Assembly (NCBI RefSeq): GCF_002848265.1
Contig: NZ_CP025422.1
Span: 558,001-622,000, forward strand
From: Zhihengliuella sp. ISTPL4
GTDB taxonomy: Bacteria; Actinomycetota; Actinomycetes; Actinomycetales; Microbacteriaceae
Length of the DNA: 64,000 bases
Reading direction: 5' to 3'
Part shown: positions 34,531-44,866 of the stretch, in pieces
Layout: the number at the start of each line of letters is the position of its first letter
How positions within the stretch are numbered: position 1 is the stretch's first letter
Program-made: the position numbers and the translations under genes
The notes under the pieces: generated by a model
What the model saw: only the letters and a program-made list of their open reading frames with translations
What the model was told of the DNA's origin: nothing
Database searches by the model: none

Positions 34531-35466
34531 GTGGCGAAGCATTGGGTGGCGACGACGCCGGGGCCTCCCGAGTCGTGGGCGTTCGACGAGTTCCTGCCCA
34601 CCGCCCCGAGCACGGGCGAGGTCACGATCCGTGTCCGCGCCGCCGGAGTGAATCCGGCTGACGCGAAACACGTGGCGACGGCTCGGCCCGGGCTCGAGTT
34701 CCCGGTGCCGATCGGGTACGAGATCTCGGGTGAACTCGCGGCTATCGGCACGGGAACCCGCATCGGTTCCGGTGAAGCGGAGGTCGGCGATGAGGTCGTG
34801 GCGTTCCGCGTGCAGGGAGGCTACGCGACCGAGCTCACGGTGCCTGCGGCGAAGGTGTTCGCGAAACCGACGACGCTGAGCCACCCGGAGGCGGCCAACC
34901 TCCTGCTCGTCGGCACGACGGCCGCGGAGATGCTCGCCGTCACCGGGGCGGCACCGGGGGAGACGGTCCTGCTGCACGGGGCGTCCGGCGCGGTGGGCGT
35001 CAGCGTGCTGCAGCAGGCGCGGCTCCGGCATGTCCGGGTTATCGGAACGGCCAGCCCCGAACGCTTCGACGCGGTACGCCGTTTCGGCGGGGTCCCGGTG
35101 GCGTACGGTCCCGGACTCGCTGGCCGGGTGCGCGCGTTGGTCGACGGGCCGATCGCGGCCGCTCTCGATGCCGTGGGGACCGACGAGGCCGTCGATGTGT
35201 CTCTGAAGCTCGTGGCGGACCGCCGGCGGATCGTCACGATCGCGAACCCGTCGCGGGCGTCCGCCGAGGGCTTCCTCGCCATCGCGGGGTCGATGCCGGA
35301 CAGCGCCCGGTTCCGCGACGAGGTGCGCAGCGAACTCATCGCCCTGGCGCAGAACGGCGACCTCGTCGTCCCGGTCGCGCGGACGTTCCCGCTGGCGGAG
35401 GCGCCGGAGGCTCATCGGCGCCTCGCCACCGGTCACCCGGGCGGCAAGCTCGCACTGATCGTCTAG
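34531..35466 (+). CDS. MDR-family NADP-dependent oxidoreductase (quinone oxidoreductase-like)
   Basis: 311 residues from the GTG at 34531; the open frame upstream covers the I36-like gene in another frame. It has the GroES-like start (GEVTIRVRAAGVNPADAKHVA), PIGYEISGELAAIG, and the nucleotide-binding loop HGASGAVGVSVLQQA. No zinc-binding cysteines are present, so it belongs with the zeta-crystallin/quinone reductase branch. Substrate unknown. Its stop shares the bases CTAG with the stop of the convergent lipoprotein gene. Confidence 0.85.
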   Translation: MAKHWVATTPGPPESWAFDEFLPTAPSTGEVTIRVRAAGVNPADAKHVATARPGLEFPVPIGYEISGELAAIGTGTRIGSGEAEVGDEVVAFRVQGGYATELTVPAAKVFAKPTTLSHPEAANLLLVGTTAAEMLAVTGAAPGETVLLHGASGAVGVSVLQQARLRHVRVIGTASPERFDAVRRFGGVPVAYGPGLAGRVRALVDGPIAAALDAVGTDEAVDVSLKLVADRRRIVTIANPSRASAEGFLAIAGSMPDSARFRDEVRSELIALAQNGDLVVPVARTFPLAEAPEAHRRLATGHPGGKLALIV

Positions 35467-36116
35467 TTCCCGTCGACCTCGCGGAGCGCGGAGGTCACGA
35501 CCACGACGTCATCCCCGTACTCGGCGTCGAGGGCGTCCTGCATCGTCCCGTCATCCCAGACGACCTGGAGCCACACGTAGCCACGATCGGCCGACACGCT
35601 GAGAGCCGCAGCACCGAGGCGCCCGACGATGTCGTCCTGCACCCGGTCGAGCTCCTGCGCCGTCCTCGTACCCTCGACCCCGTCCGTCGGATCCTCCGGC
35701 ACCATCGGGTCGTAGAGCGCGAGGAGGGCGGGCGGCTCGGTCACCGTGAACCGCTCGCCATCCCAGGTGCCGGTGACCGCGTAGGCCCCCCAGCGCGTGT
35801 CACCGGACGCTTCACTGCCGTCCACGCCGTCCCAGCTCCACTCGTCGAGCGGGACGCCGTCGCACTGCGGCGGATACGACTCCTGGATCGCACCGAGGCA
35901 CAGCTCCGCATCGCCAGAGGAGTCGAGCACGGTTCCGGTGCCGACCACCGATCCCTCCGGTGGCGCGGGTTCCGCCTCCTCCAGCCGCATGTCCGACGGC
36001 ACCGTCGTGCTCGTCGGCGGTGCCGACCCTCCCGGCGCGGTGGCGCAGCCGGTCAGGAGCAGCAGAGCCGTCGCTGCACCGACGGCGAGGACGGGGTGGT
36101 CGCGAAGAGTGCTCAT
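35463..36116 (-). CDS. Hypothetical lipoprotein
   Basis: 217 residues from the ATG at 36116. The start is chosen because a lipoprotein signal follows directly (STLRDHPVLAVGAATALLLLTGC, lipobox LLTGC); a longer frame adds 25 unrelated residues. The mature protein begins with a Ser/Pro/Thr linker and contains WSWDGVDG and a tryptophan-containing YVWLQVVWDDG near the end. No family is recognised. It is anchored to the outer face of the membrane. It ends convergently with the MDR oxidoreductase and starts near the divergent leuA leader. Confidence 0.65.
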   Translation of the reverse strand: MSTLRDHPVLAVGAATALLLLTGCATAPGGSAPPTSTTVPSDMRLEEAEPAPPEGSVVGTGTVLDSSGDAELCLGAIQESYPPQCDGVPLDEWSWDGVDGSEASGDTRWGAYAVTGTWDGERFTVTEPPALLALYDPMVPEDPTDGVEGTRTAQELDRVQDDIVGRLGAAALSVSADRGYVWLQVVWDDGTMQDALDAEYGDDVVVVTSALREVDGN

Positions 36117-36179
36117 ACCGACCAGTGTCTCGCGCGAACGCATCGTCTTTCGGCGTCGAAACCCCGGCGGCTTCCCTGC

Positions 36180-36185
36180 TAGCAT
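36180..36185 (+). promoter_or_regulatory. Putative -10 box (TAGCAT) for the leuA leader transcript
   Basis: TAGCAT ends six bases before the ATG of the leader peptide at 36192, so the attenuated transcript would itself be leaderless. Confidence 0.5.
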
Positions 36186-36191
36186 GACCAC

Positions 36192-36222
36192 ATGCCTTTC
36201 GGCGGTCTGCTTCTTCTTAGCT

Positions 36223-36245
<23 letters not shown>
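36192..36245 (+). CDS. leuL: leuA leader peptide with four consecutive leucine codons
   Basis: A 17-codon frame, MPFGGLLLLSCRDESSS, ends in TAG at 36243. The leucine codons CTG-CTT-CTT-CTT lie at 36207-36218, directly before the left arm of a strong hairpin. CTT is unusual in this GC-rich genome, so a ribosome would pause here when charged leucyl-tRNA is scarce. This is the layout of a ribosome-mediated leucine sensor. The peptide itself is not expected to have another function. Confidence 0.75.
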
Positions 36246-38063
<1,818 letters not shown>

Positions 38064-38069
38064 CCACCG

Positions 38070-38130
38070 TTCGAGTCGCGCGATCGGTCGTATCCGTCCG
38101 TCGACGGGACCGATCGCGCGATTCGAAGTC
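38070..38130. repeat. Palindromic 61-nt repeat, copy 1
   Basis: TTCGAGTCGCGCGATCGGTC and GACCGATCGCGCGATTCGAA form a long stem-loop between the converging leuA and VOC genes. A second, 62-nt copy at 39303-39364 shares the outer arms and the CGTATC centre. It can act as a bidirectional terminator, but its recurrence suggests a mobile REP-like element. Confidence 0.75.
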
Positions 38131-38135
38131 GGGGG

Positions 38136-38516
38136 TCAGCCCATCCACTGCACCAGCTGCCAGATGAGGCCGTTGGGATCGGCGAACTGGCAGTAGCGTT
38201 CGCTCCACGGCTCGGTCTCGGGAGCCGTGATCACCCGCGCACCCGCGGCGGCGATGCGCGCGAACTCCCGGTCGATGTCCTCGACGACGAAGACGATCAG
38301 CGTGCCCTGACCGGCGGATCCGGCGATCTCCTTCGGGCGGAACGTCGACAGCCCCGTCTCGAGGAAGATGACGTTCGGCACCGGCCCCGGGTGCTGCAAC
38401 GAGACGAAGCCCTCCGCGGACATCGCCTCCTCGAACCCGAAGTGCGTCATGGCGAAGGCGGCAGAGGCTGCGACGTCGGGGACGTTGAGCGAGAGGGCGG
38501 TCTGCGTGATGTTCAC
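38136..38516 (-). CDS. VOC family (glyoxalase/bleomycin-resistance-like) protein
   Basis: 126 residues, GTG start with GGAGAACC upstream. It shows the paired beta-alpha-beta modules of the vicinal oxygen chelate fold: LSLNVPDVAASAAFAMTHFGFEE, then LIVFVVEDIDREFARIAAAGARV and the ending FADPNGLIWQLVQW. The specific activity is unknown. It is divergently transcribed from a TetR gene 66 nt away, the usual context of a detoxification or resistance protein controlled by that repressor. Confidence 0.88.
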   Translation of the reverse strand: MNITQTALSLNVPDVAASAAFAMTHFGFEEAMSAEGFVSLQHPGPVPNVIFLETGLSTFRPKEIAGSAGQGTLIVFVVEDIDREFARIAAAGARVITAPETEPWSERYCQFADPNGLIWQLVQWMG

Positions 38517-38535
38517 GGTTCTCCATTCAGAAAGT

Positions 38536-38543
38536 CTGTACAG
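38536..38543. promoter_or_regulatory. Possible TetR operator (CTGTACAG palindrome)
   Basis: A perfect 8-bp palindrome, CTGTACAG, lies in the 66-nt divergent region between the VOC and TetR genes, close to AT-rich TATAGGGTTAA. It is in the right place for autorepression but is short; the true site may extend on either side. Confidence 0.3.
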
Positions 38544-38569
38544 CGTATAGGGTTAAGGCGCGAGCGGTC

Positions 38570-38575
38570 TAGGCT
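38570..38575 (+). promoter_or_regulatory. Putative -10 box (TAGGCT), leaderless start of the tetR-like gene
   Basis: TAGGCT ends seven bases before the ATG at 38583, without a ribosome site. Confidence 0.5.
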
Positions 38576-38582
38576 ATTCCCG

Positions 38583-39296
38583 ATGACCAAGGACCTCGTC
38601 GATCTGCTCTGGCGGCACAGCCCCGTGGCTCCCGCGACCCCGCAGCGCGGACCGAAGGCGCGTCATTCGACGGATGACGTGGTCGACCGCGCCGTCGCGT
38701 TGGCTGACGCCGACGGCCTCGCCGCGGTGACCATCCGGTCTCTCGCGCAGAGCCTCGACCTGACGCCGATGTCGATCTACACCCACGTCAACAACCGCGC
38801 CGACCTGCTCGTCCTGATGGCGGACGCGATGAATGCCAGGATGCGCGCCGTGTCTTTGCAGGCCTCCGGATGGCGCGACGCGGTCCGAGCGGTCGCCGAG
38901 AACAACCTGCGCCTTTTCCGGGCCCACCCGTGGCTCATCGACATCCGCGATCCGCGGGTCGCGCTCGGCCCGGGCACCATCGCCAAGTACGACCGGGAGC
39001 TCTACGCCTTCGACGGCCTCGGTCTCGGCGCCGTGGAGCGCGACGCGGCGCTGAGTTTCGTGCTGGACTTCACCCTCTCTGCGGCGGCGCGCATGCGCGA
39101 GCAGCAGAGTGCGGAGTCGTTCGCGGCCTCGTGGGCGGAGGCAGCGCCGCGTCTGGCGACCTACCTGGGTGACGATCTGCCGCTCGCCCGGTCGGTGGGC
39201 CAGGCTGCCGGGGAAGCCATGGGCGCGCCCTACGACGCTCGGACGGCGTGGGAGTTCGGCCTCGCGCGCGTGATCGACGGGCTCGCCGCCACCTGA
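38583..39296 (+). CDS. TetR/AcrR family transcriptional regulator
   Basis: 237 residues from the ATG at 38583, chosen for the -10 box just upstream. The HTH occupies about 30-80: VVDRAVALADADGLAAVTIRSLAQSLDLTPMSIYTHVNNRADLLVLM. The C-terminal ligand domain resembles the TetR_C class (tetracycline repressor-like), with a WLIDIRDPRVALGPGTIAKY segment. It probably represses the divergent VOC gene and itself. The inducer is unknown. Confidence 0.88.
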   Translation: MTKDLVDLLWRHSPVAPATPQRGPKARHSTDDVVDRAVALADADGLAAVTIRSLAQSLDLTPMSIYTHVNNRADLLVLMADAMNARMRAVSLQASGWRDAVRAVAENNLRLFRAHPWLIDIRDPRVALGPGTIAKYDRELYAFDGLGLGAVERDAALSFVLDFTLSAAARMREQQSAESFAASWAEAAPRLATYLGDDLPLARSVGQAAGEAMGAPYDARTAWEFGLARVIDGLAAT

Positions 39297-39302
39297 CCCT
39301 CT

Positions 39303-39364
39303 TTCGAGTCGCGCGATTGGACGTATCTGGCCGCTGGATGGGACCAATCGAGCGATTCGGAGTC
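39303..39364. repeat. Palindromic 62-nt repeat, copy 2
   Basis: It has the same arms as copy 1 (TTCGAGTCGCGCGAT and AGCGATTCGGAGTC, with the inner ATTGGACG/CCAAT changed together). The inner bases differ from copy 1, yet base pairing is kept, a sign of selection for the hairpin. It lies between the converging TetR and TRIC genes and touches the TRIC stop codon. Confidence 0.75.
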
Positions 39365-40055
39365 AGTCTTGGGGCTTCACGATCGCGATGGCGCCGGTCT
39401 CCGCGGCGACCTTCCGGCGGTAGAGACGGCGCTGCTCCGGGAGGGACACATCGAACGTCACGGCGAGGATCCGGATCACGGCCGTCACCACGATGCCGAT
39501 GACCGCCGCGAGGGGGATCGGCATGCCGACGGCGTTCGCCACGACGATGAACGTGCACCCGGCCGCTGCCGCGACCGCGTACAGGGAGCCGACGTGCATG
39601 ATGGCGGTCGGCAGTCCCATGAGCATGTCGCGGAGGACGCTCCCGCCGACCGCGGCGCACACGCCGATGAAGACCGCGGGTACTTCGGGGATGCCGAAGG
39701 CGAGGGCCTTGCTCGTTCCGAAGGCGCCGAACATGCCGATCACCACGGCGTCGAGCACGACGATCGCGGTGTTGAGCCGCGTGAAGAGTCCGGCCAGCAG
39801 CATGCCGAGCAGCGCGGCACCCGCGGCCGTGACCAGATACCACTGGTTCTGCAGCGTCGCGGGAGTCTGTCCGAGCAGGATGTCGCGGATGAGACCGCCA
39901 CCCATGCCGATCATGATCCCGATGATCGCGACGCCCAGCCAGTCGAGCCGACGCTGCCCTTGGAACCCGGCGGCGAACATCGCGCCCTGCACTCCGCCGA
40001 GGCCGACGCCGAGGAGGTCCGCCCACAGCGGAATGGTGAAGAGCGGTTCGGTCAC
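39363..40055 (-). CDS. TRIC-type cation channel family protein (UPF0126)
   Basis: 230 residues from the GTG at 40055. It has seven hydrophobic segments with an internal repeat: [18 protein letters not shown] ... [17 protein letters not shown] and [34 protein letters not shown] sequences, where GGG(L/S)xRD marks the pore-forming KEV-less bacterial TRIC homologues. It probably forms a homotrimeric potassium-permeable channel in the membrane. Its promoter region overlaps the start of the divergent recO gene. Confidence 0.85.
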   Translation of the reverse strand: MTEPLFTIPLWADLLGVGLGGVQGAMFAAGFQGQRRLDWLGVAIIGIMIGMGGGLIRDILLGQTPATLQNQWYLVTAAGAALLGMLLAGLFTRLNTAIVVLDAVVIGMFGAFGTSKALAFGIPEVPAVFIGVCAAVGGSVLRDMLMGLPTAIMHVGSLYAVAAAAGCTFIVVANAVGMPIPLAAVIGIVVTAVIRILAVTFDVSLPEQRRLYRRKVAAETGAIAIVKPQD

Positions 40056-40089
40056 GCGTCCATTGTCCCGCACGGAGGATAATCGAAGG

Positions 40090-40833
40090 GTGCCCACCTA
40101 CCGAGACGAAGCGGTGATCCTGCGCACCCACAAGCTGGGCGAGGCGGATCGCATCGTCACGATGCTGTCCCGGCGGCACGGCAAAGTGCGCGCGGTCGCG
40201 AAGGGCGTACGCCGCACCTCGTCGAAGTTCGGCTCCCGGCTGGAGCCGTTCATGGTCGCGGACGTCCAGCTCTACGAAGGCCGCTCGCTCGACATCGTGC
40301 AGCAGGCCGAGTCGCTCGGGGCGTACGGCACGGACATCGCCGCCCATTACGACCGGTTCACCGCCGCGAACGCCATGGTCGAGACCGCCGACCGTCTCAG
40401 CGACGCCGAAGCCACCCCGGAGCAGTACCTGCTGCTCGTCGGGGGCCTCCGGGCGCTGTCCCGCGGCGAGCATGCCCCGCGCAGCATCCTCGATTCGTAC
40501 CTGCTGCGAGTCATGTCCCTCTCGGGATGGGCGCCGTCCCTCGACGACTGCGCCCGCTGCGGTGCCCCCGGACCGCATTCCGTTTTCGTCGCGCAACTCG
40601 GCGGCCTGGTGTGCCCGGCCGACGCGCCCGCCGGCAGCCCCCGAATCGCCGAGAAGACACTCACACTGCTGCGCGCGCTGATCCGCGGCGACTGGGACCT
40701 CATCGACGCCGCCCCGCACGCCGACACCGCCGCCGCGTCCGGTCTCGTCGCGGCGTACGCCCAGTGGCACCTGGAGCGGGGCATCCGCTCGCTCGCGCAC
40801 GTATCGTCCACCCCCGGAGAAGGAGCACGGTGA
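40090..40833 (+). CDS. recO: DNA repair protein RecO
   Basis: 247 residues from GTG. It has the N-terminal OB fold ([51 protein letters not shown]) and the helical C-terminal domain with CARCG and a second cysteine near LVCPAD. RecO loads RecA onto SSB-coated DNA. GATAAT six bases before the start could be a -10 element. The stop overlaps the uppS start (GTGA). Confidence 0.94.
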   Translation: MPTYRDEAVILRTHKLGEADRIVTMLSRRHGKVRAVAKGVRRTSSKFGSRLEPFMVADVQLYEGRSLDIVQQAESLGAYGTDIAAHYDRFTAANAMVETADRLSDAEATPEQYLLLVGGLRALSRGEHAPRSILDSYLLRVMSLSGWAPSLDDCARCGAPGPHSVFVAQLGGLVCPADAPAGSPRIAEKTLTLLRALIRGDWDLIDAAPHADTAAASGLVAAYAQWHLERGIRSLAHVSSTPGEGAR

Positions 40834-41630
40834 GCCCGAAGCCCTACACGCACAAGGACGCGGTGCCCTACCGGGCGATCGACTGGACCGGGGTCTACCC
40901 GCCCGCGTTCCCCGCGGTCCCGGAGCACGTCGCCATCGTCATGGACGGCAACGGACGGTGGGCGAATCGCCGGGGGCTCAACCGCATCGAGGGGCACAAA
41001 GCGGGGGAGGAGGTGCTGCTCGACGTGGTGGCGGGCGCGATTCAGGCCGGCGTGAAGCACCTCTCCGTCTACGCCTTCTCCACCGAGAACTGGGCCCGTT
41101 CGCCGGAGGAGGTCCGCTTCCTCATGGGCTACAACCGCGATGTGCTGCACCGCCGTCGCGATCAGCTCAACGAGTGGGGGGTGCGGGTCCGGTGGGCCGG
41201 GCGCAAGCCGCGCCTGTGGGGCAGCGTCATCAAGGAGCTGCAGTATGCCGAGCAGCTCACCCGCGACAACGACGTGCTCACCCTCACCATGTGCGTCAAC
41301 TACGGCGGACGGATCGAGCTCGTCGACGCGATGCGGGCGATCGCGGCCGATGTCGCGGCCGGGCGGGTGAAGTCGAACGCGATCAGCGAGAAGATGATCC
41401 GTCGGCACCTGTACGTGCCGGACATGCCGGACGTGGACCTGTTCCTGCGCAGCTCAGGGGAGCAGCGCACCTCGAACTTCCTGCTGTGGCAGTCGGCCTA
41501 CGCCGAGATGGTGTTCCTCGACACGCTGTGGCCGGACTTCTCCCGCGAGGAGCTCTGGCGTGCGATCGGGGTCTACCTCTCCCGCGACCGGCGCTTCGGC
41601 GGCGCCGTGGACACCCCGACGTCGGCCTGA
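40830..41630 (+). CDS. uppS: Isoprenyl transferase (undecaprenyl/decaprenyl diphosphate synthase)
   Basis: 266 residues from the GTG in the recO overlap, preceded by AAGGAG. Motifs of cis-prenyltransferases: [50 protein letters not shown] and [20 protein letters not shown]. It makes the long-chain polyprenyl carrier for peptidoglycan and other wall polymers. Its last 58 bases overlap the 3' end of the opposite-strand P-loop gene. Confidence 0.95.
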   Translation: MSPKPYTHKDAVPYRAIDWTGVYPPAFPAVPEHVAIVMDGNGRWANRRGLNRIEGHKAGEEVLLDVVAGAIQAGVKHLSVYAFSTENWARSPEEVRFLMGYNRDVLHRRRDQLNEWGVRVRWAGRKPRLWGSVIKELQYAEQLTRDNDVLTLTMCVNYGGRIELVDAMRAIAADVAAGRVKSNAISEKMIRRHLYVPDMPDVDLFLRSSGEQRTSNFLLWQSAYAEMVFLDTLWPDFSREELWRAIGVYLSRDRRFGGAVDTPTSA

Positions 41631-42181
41631 GCTCGCAGCCAGCGCTTGGTCTCGCGCGGATGCGTCAACCGCACGATCGTGAGATGCGGGAAGCGCTCCT
41701 GTACCTCCGGGAAGCGCTCTGCCCATTTGTGGAGCGTCGCGGTCTGCCACGCCAGGATGTTCTCTTCCGGATCGCCTCGGAGCATTCGCCAGATCGGCTT
41801 CTCGACGTTCCCGTTCCACATCCGGGTGCGGAGGAGACTGCGGCTGAGGGTGCGCCGGAGCAGACGCGACCGCACCACGCGGTACGGGTAGTCGAGCCAG
41901 AGCGCGAGCTGCGCCCTCGGGGTCAGGATCTCGTCGGTCCCCTTGCTCGTGTACTGCCACTCGGTCACCCAGCGCTCCTCCGCCGCGAAGGCGCGCACGT
42001 CGTCGAGGAACTCCGCCCGCGGGGTCCAGTCCGGGCCGTGGAACAGGCCGTCGATCTCCACGTGGTGGAGGTCCCAGAGGGCGGCCAGCCGTCGGGACAG
42101 GGTCGTCTTCCCCGAGCCGGTGACGCCCGCGACGAGCACCCGTGCGGGCCGGAAGGGCAGCGGATCGTCGGCGGAGAGCAT
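41573..42181 (-). CDS. P-loop NTPase, adenylate kinase-like / FlaR-like
   Basis: 202 residues. The Walker A loop is GVTGSGKTT at 19-27, followed by [25 protein letters not shown], the usual second element of the small kinase-like 'DNA topology modulation protein' group. The Arg-rich [19 protein letters not shown] lid region follows. Its substrate is not known. The gene ends 58 bases inside uppS on the other strand, with coding sequence on both strands there. Confidence 0.8.
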   Translation of the reverse strand: MLSADDPLPFRPARVLVAGVTGSGKTTLSRRLAALWDLHHVEIDGLFHGPDWTPRAEFLDDVRAFAAEERWVTEWQYTSKGTDEILTPRAQLALWLDYPYRVVRSRLLRRTLSRSLLRTRMWNGNVEKPIWRMLRGDPEENILAWQTATLHKWAERFPEVQERFPHLTIVRLTHPRETKRWLRAQADVGVSTAPPKRRSRER

Positions 42182-42233
42182 CCGAGGATTCTACTGACGG
42201 AATACGTCGGATGCGCGAGCGGTTGTCCCCCGT

Positions 42234-42908
42234 GTGACTGAACCCATCGCCATCGACATCTGGTCCGACATCGCCTGCCCCTGGTGCTACATCGGCAAGC
42301 GCAACCTCGAGAAGGGCCTCGAAGCGGTCGCGGCCGACGAGGACGCTCCGCAGGTCACGGTCACCTTCCACTCCTTCGAGCTCTCCCCGGACACCCCCGT
42401 CGACTTCGACGGGGACGAGATCGACTTCCTTTCCGGGCACAAGGGGATGCCGCGCACGCAGGTCGAGCAGATGCTCGCCAACGTCACGAACGTCGCCGCG
42501 AACGCAGGGCTGCAGTATCGGTTCGACCTCCTGCAGCACACGAACACCGTGAAGGCGCACGAGTTGCTGCACTTCGCGAAGGCCGAGGGCCGCCAGCACG
42601 AGATGGAGGAGCGGCTCATGTCCGCCTACTTCACCGAGGGCAAGCACGTGGGACGCATCGACGACCTCGTGGCCCTCGCCGCCGAGGTCGGTCTCGACGC
42701 CGATCGTGCCCGCGCGGCTCTCGAGAGCGAGCAGTACCTCGCCGATGTCCGCCAGGACCAGGCGCAGGCCCGTGCGTACGGCATTCAGGGCGTGCCGTTC
42801 TTCGTGGTCGACGGTCAGTACGGCATCAGCGGCGCGCAGCCGCCGGCGGCGTTCGAGAACGTGATCCGCGACCTCTGGGCGCAGCGCAGCGCGGCCGTCG
42901 AGGCCTGA
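42234..42908 (+). CDS. DsbA family oxidoreductase (FrnE-like)
   Basis: 224 residues from GTG. The thioredoxin-fold active site is Cys15-Pro-Trp-Cys18 in IWSDIACPWCYIGK. The inserted helical domain and the cis-proline loop GIQGVPFFVVDGQYGISGAQPP follow, typical of FrnE/2-hydroxychromene-isomerase-like proteins. No signal peptide is present, so it is a cytoplasmic disulfide-handling enzyme, often linked with oxidative stress. Transcription ends at a shared terminator just downstream. Confidence 0.9.
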   Translation: MTEPIAIDIWSDIACPWCYIGKRNLEKGLEAVAADEDAPQVTVTFHSFELSPDTPVDFDGDEIDFLSGHKGMPRTQVEQMLANVTNVAANAGLQYRFDLLQHTNTVKAHELLHFAKAEGRQHEMEERLMSAYFTEGKHVGRIDDLVALAAEVGLDADRARAALESEQYLADVRQDQAQARAYGIQGVPFFVVDGQYGISGAQPPAAFENVIRDLWAQRSAAVEA

Positions 42909-42924
42909 CCCGCATCGACAGACG

Positions 42925-42958
42925 ACGGCGGGGACCCCGGGTCGGGGGTCCCCGCCGT
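42925..42958. terminator. Bidirectional terminator
   Basis: ACGGCGGGGACCCC pairs with GGGGTCCCCGCCGT over 14 bp around a six-base loop, between the converging DsbA-family and phosphoesterase genes. Confidence 0.8.
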
Positions 42959-42972
42959 TCTGCTGCCCGGGC

Positions 42973-44169
42973 TCAGAGGCGCTGCTGGCGGGGTCCGAGG
43001 GGGAGCGGCTCCATCGGCTGATCGTTCGCCGTCAGGTCGATGCCGAGGTCCCTGGCGTAGACCACCCGGGTCGCGATGGAGACGTCCTCGCCCGTCTCCT
43101 TCAGCTCGAAGACCCGGCCCCCGCGCATCCGGTTGCGCTCGGCGCCGGCGAGGCCGTACGCCCCGAAGCCGGTCCCGGGGGCATAGCCCAGCATCACGCC
43201 GTAGTAGTCGCCCACGTAGTCGTTGATGTGGTCGTGCCCGACGAACACGCCCTTCACGTCGCCGCGCTCGAGGATCGCGTTGAACATCCCCGAGTTGAAC
43301 GGGCCGGGGCACTCGTCCTCGTTGCGCTCCCCGACGATCCCGTGCCGGGCCTTGCCGCGGGCGGCGTCCGCCGCTGTGCGGGTGTCCACGCCACCCCACC
43401 ACATGAAGCGGTGCTCCCACAGCGCGATGTGCAGGAACATGAGCCCGGGGATCTTGCGCCCGCGGCGCTGCTCGAGACGCTGCGACTGCTCGCGGTACCA
43501 GGCCACCTGGTCCATACGCAGCCAATCCCACGCCGGGTAGCCGGCGAAGTCCTGGCCGTCGATGGCATCCGGCGCGTACCGGCCGGAGTCCATCAGCCAG
43601 AGCGCGAACGCCTCGCGGTTCTTCTTCGCCGCGGAGCCGATCGTGACGATGGTGTTACTCGTGCCGGTCACGCCGCGGGTGTTCTCCGCATTCACGTTGT
43701 ACTCGTAGGAGCGGTAGATCTTCAGCATCCCCGCCTCGTCGACGCCGGACTGGGGCAGGGAGTCCTCGTCGTGGTTGCCGTACGTGACCGCCCACGGGAT
43801 GCGGCGCGACTCCATCGGCATGACGACGTTGTTGATCGCCTGCTTCACCGCCAGCCGCGTCTCGCATCCGCCCGTGATCACATCGCCGTTGATGACCACG
43901 AAGTCCGGCTTCTCCTGGTCGAGCACCTTCTCCATCAGCTCGACCGTGCGGCGGTCTGTGAGCTCGTCGTCCTGCGTGTCGTTGAACTGCACGACCTTGA
44001 AGGTGCCGTCCGCACGGAAGCGCAGGTTCCGCGCCTGTGCCGCGCCGGGTGATGCCGGGACGATCACCGCGGCGGCGGGAGTCGTGCCGAGGGGGAGGGC
44101 GGTGCCGAGCGCGCCGAGCGCTCCCGCGGTGAGGACAGTTCGCCGGCTGATCGGCAGTCGGTCGGGCAT
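42973..44169 (-). CDS. Tat-exported metallophosphoesterase
   Basis: 398 residues, ATG with GGAG upstream. A twin-arginine signal peptide is clear (PISRRTVLTAGALGALG, then Ala-rich region to about residue 40), so the enzyme is folded and exported with its metals. Metal motifs: VVQFNDTQD, VVINGDVITGG, TYGNHDED, a histidine in FLHIALWEH and FVGHDHINDY. The Asp/His pair and GNHD are those of calcineurin-like phosphatases similar to purple acid phosphatase-type secreted enzymes. A role in scavenging phosphate is inferred. Confidence 0.9.
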   Translation of the reverse strand: MPDRLPISRRTVLTAGALGALGTALPLGTTPAAAVIVPASPGAAQARNLRFRADGTFKVVQFNDTQDDELTDRRTVELMEKVLDQEKPDFVVINGDVITGGCETRLAVKQAINNVVMPMESRRIPWAVTYGNHDEDSLPQSGVDEAGMLKIYRSYEYNVNAENTRGVTGTSNTIVTIGSAAKKNREAFALWLMDSGRYAPDAIDGQDFAGYPAWDWLRMDQVAWYREQSQRLEQRRGRKIPGLMFLHIALWEHRFMWWGGVDTRTAADAARGKARHGIVGERNEDECPGPFNSGMFNAILERGDVKGVFVGHDHINDYVGDYYGVMLGYAPGTGFGAYGLAGAERNRMRGGRVFELKETGEDVSIATRVVYARDLGIDLTANDQPMEPLPLGPRQQRL

Positions 44170-44312
44170 GCGTGGTCTCCTTCGTCTTCGGGCGATATCG
44201 CCGCGGCGAGACTAGGGACGCCAGATGTCGAGGGGGAAGCCGGCAGGTGAACGCGGCCCGTCCCCGTGAGCCTGCAGGAGCGGTGCCGCCGTGACCGGGA
44301 GGTGAACGACGC

Positions 44313-44807
44313 TCAGCGGGTGAGCGCGGCCTCGATCGCCTCGACGATCTCCGGAGCGTCCGGCTTCTGCTTCGGGCGGAAGCGCAGCACGTCGCCGTCC
44401 GGCAGCACGAGGAACTTCTCGAAGTTCCACTCGACGCGGCCGGCCTTGCCACCCGCGTCCGGGGTCTCCTTGAGGGCCTTGTAGAGCTCGGCGGCGTTCT
44501 TGCCGTTGACCTTGACCTTGTCGTTCACCGGGAACGAGACTCCATAGGTCGTGGAGCAGAACTCGAGGATCTCGTCGACCGAACCGGGCTCCTGGCCGAA
44601 GAACTGGTTGCAGGGGAACCCGACCACCGTGAAGCCGCGGTCGCCGAAGCGGCGCTGCAGCTCCTCCAGCTGCTCGTACTGCGGGGTGAGGCCGCACTTG
44701 GAGGCCACGTTCACCACGAGCACCACGTCGGCACCCAGATCGTCCAGAGTCTTCTCCTGCCCCTGAGCGTCGGTGAAGGGGATGGAACGGAGCGCGGAAT
44801 CGGTCAT
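44313..44807 (-). CDS. Glutathione peroxidase family protein (thiol peroxidase)
   Basis: 164 residues from the ATG at 44807, preferred over a GTG two codons earlier because TAAGCT lies six bases before it. NVASKCGLTPQYEQLE carries the peroxidatic Cys38 (not selenocysteine); GFPCNQF and WNFEKFLV supply the Gln and Trp of the catalytic tetrad. In actinobacteria lacking glutathione such enzymes are expected to use thioredoxin or mycothiol-linked reductants to remove peroxides. Confidence 0.92.
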   Translation of the reverse strand: MTDSALRSIPFTDAQGQEKTLDDLGADVVLVVNVASKCGLTPQYEQLEELQRRFGDRGFTVVGFPCNQFFGQEPGSVDEILEFCSTTYGVSFPVNDKVKVNGKNAAELYKALKETPDAGGKAGRVEWNFEKFLVLPDGDVLRFRPKQKPDAPEIVEAIEAALTR

Positions 44808-44813
44808 ATGCAC

Positions 44814-44819
44814 AGCTTA
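44814..44819 (-). promoter_or_regulatory. Putative -10 box (TAAGCT), leaderless start of the glutathione peroxidase gene
   Basis: On the minus strand TAAGCT ends six bases before the ATG at 44807. It decides the start codon here. Confidence 0.5.
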
Positions 44820-44866
44820 GGTCGACGCATCCCCTCCGGCTCCGGGTCTGGGAGAATGGACACGCC

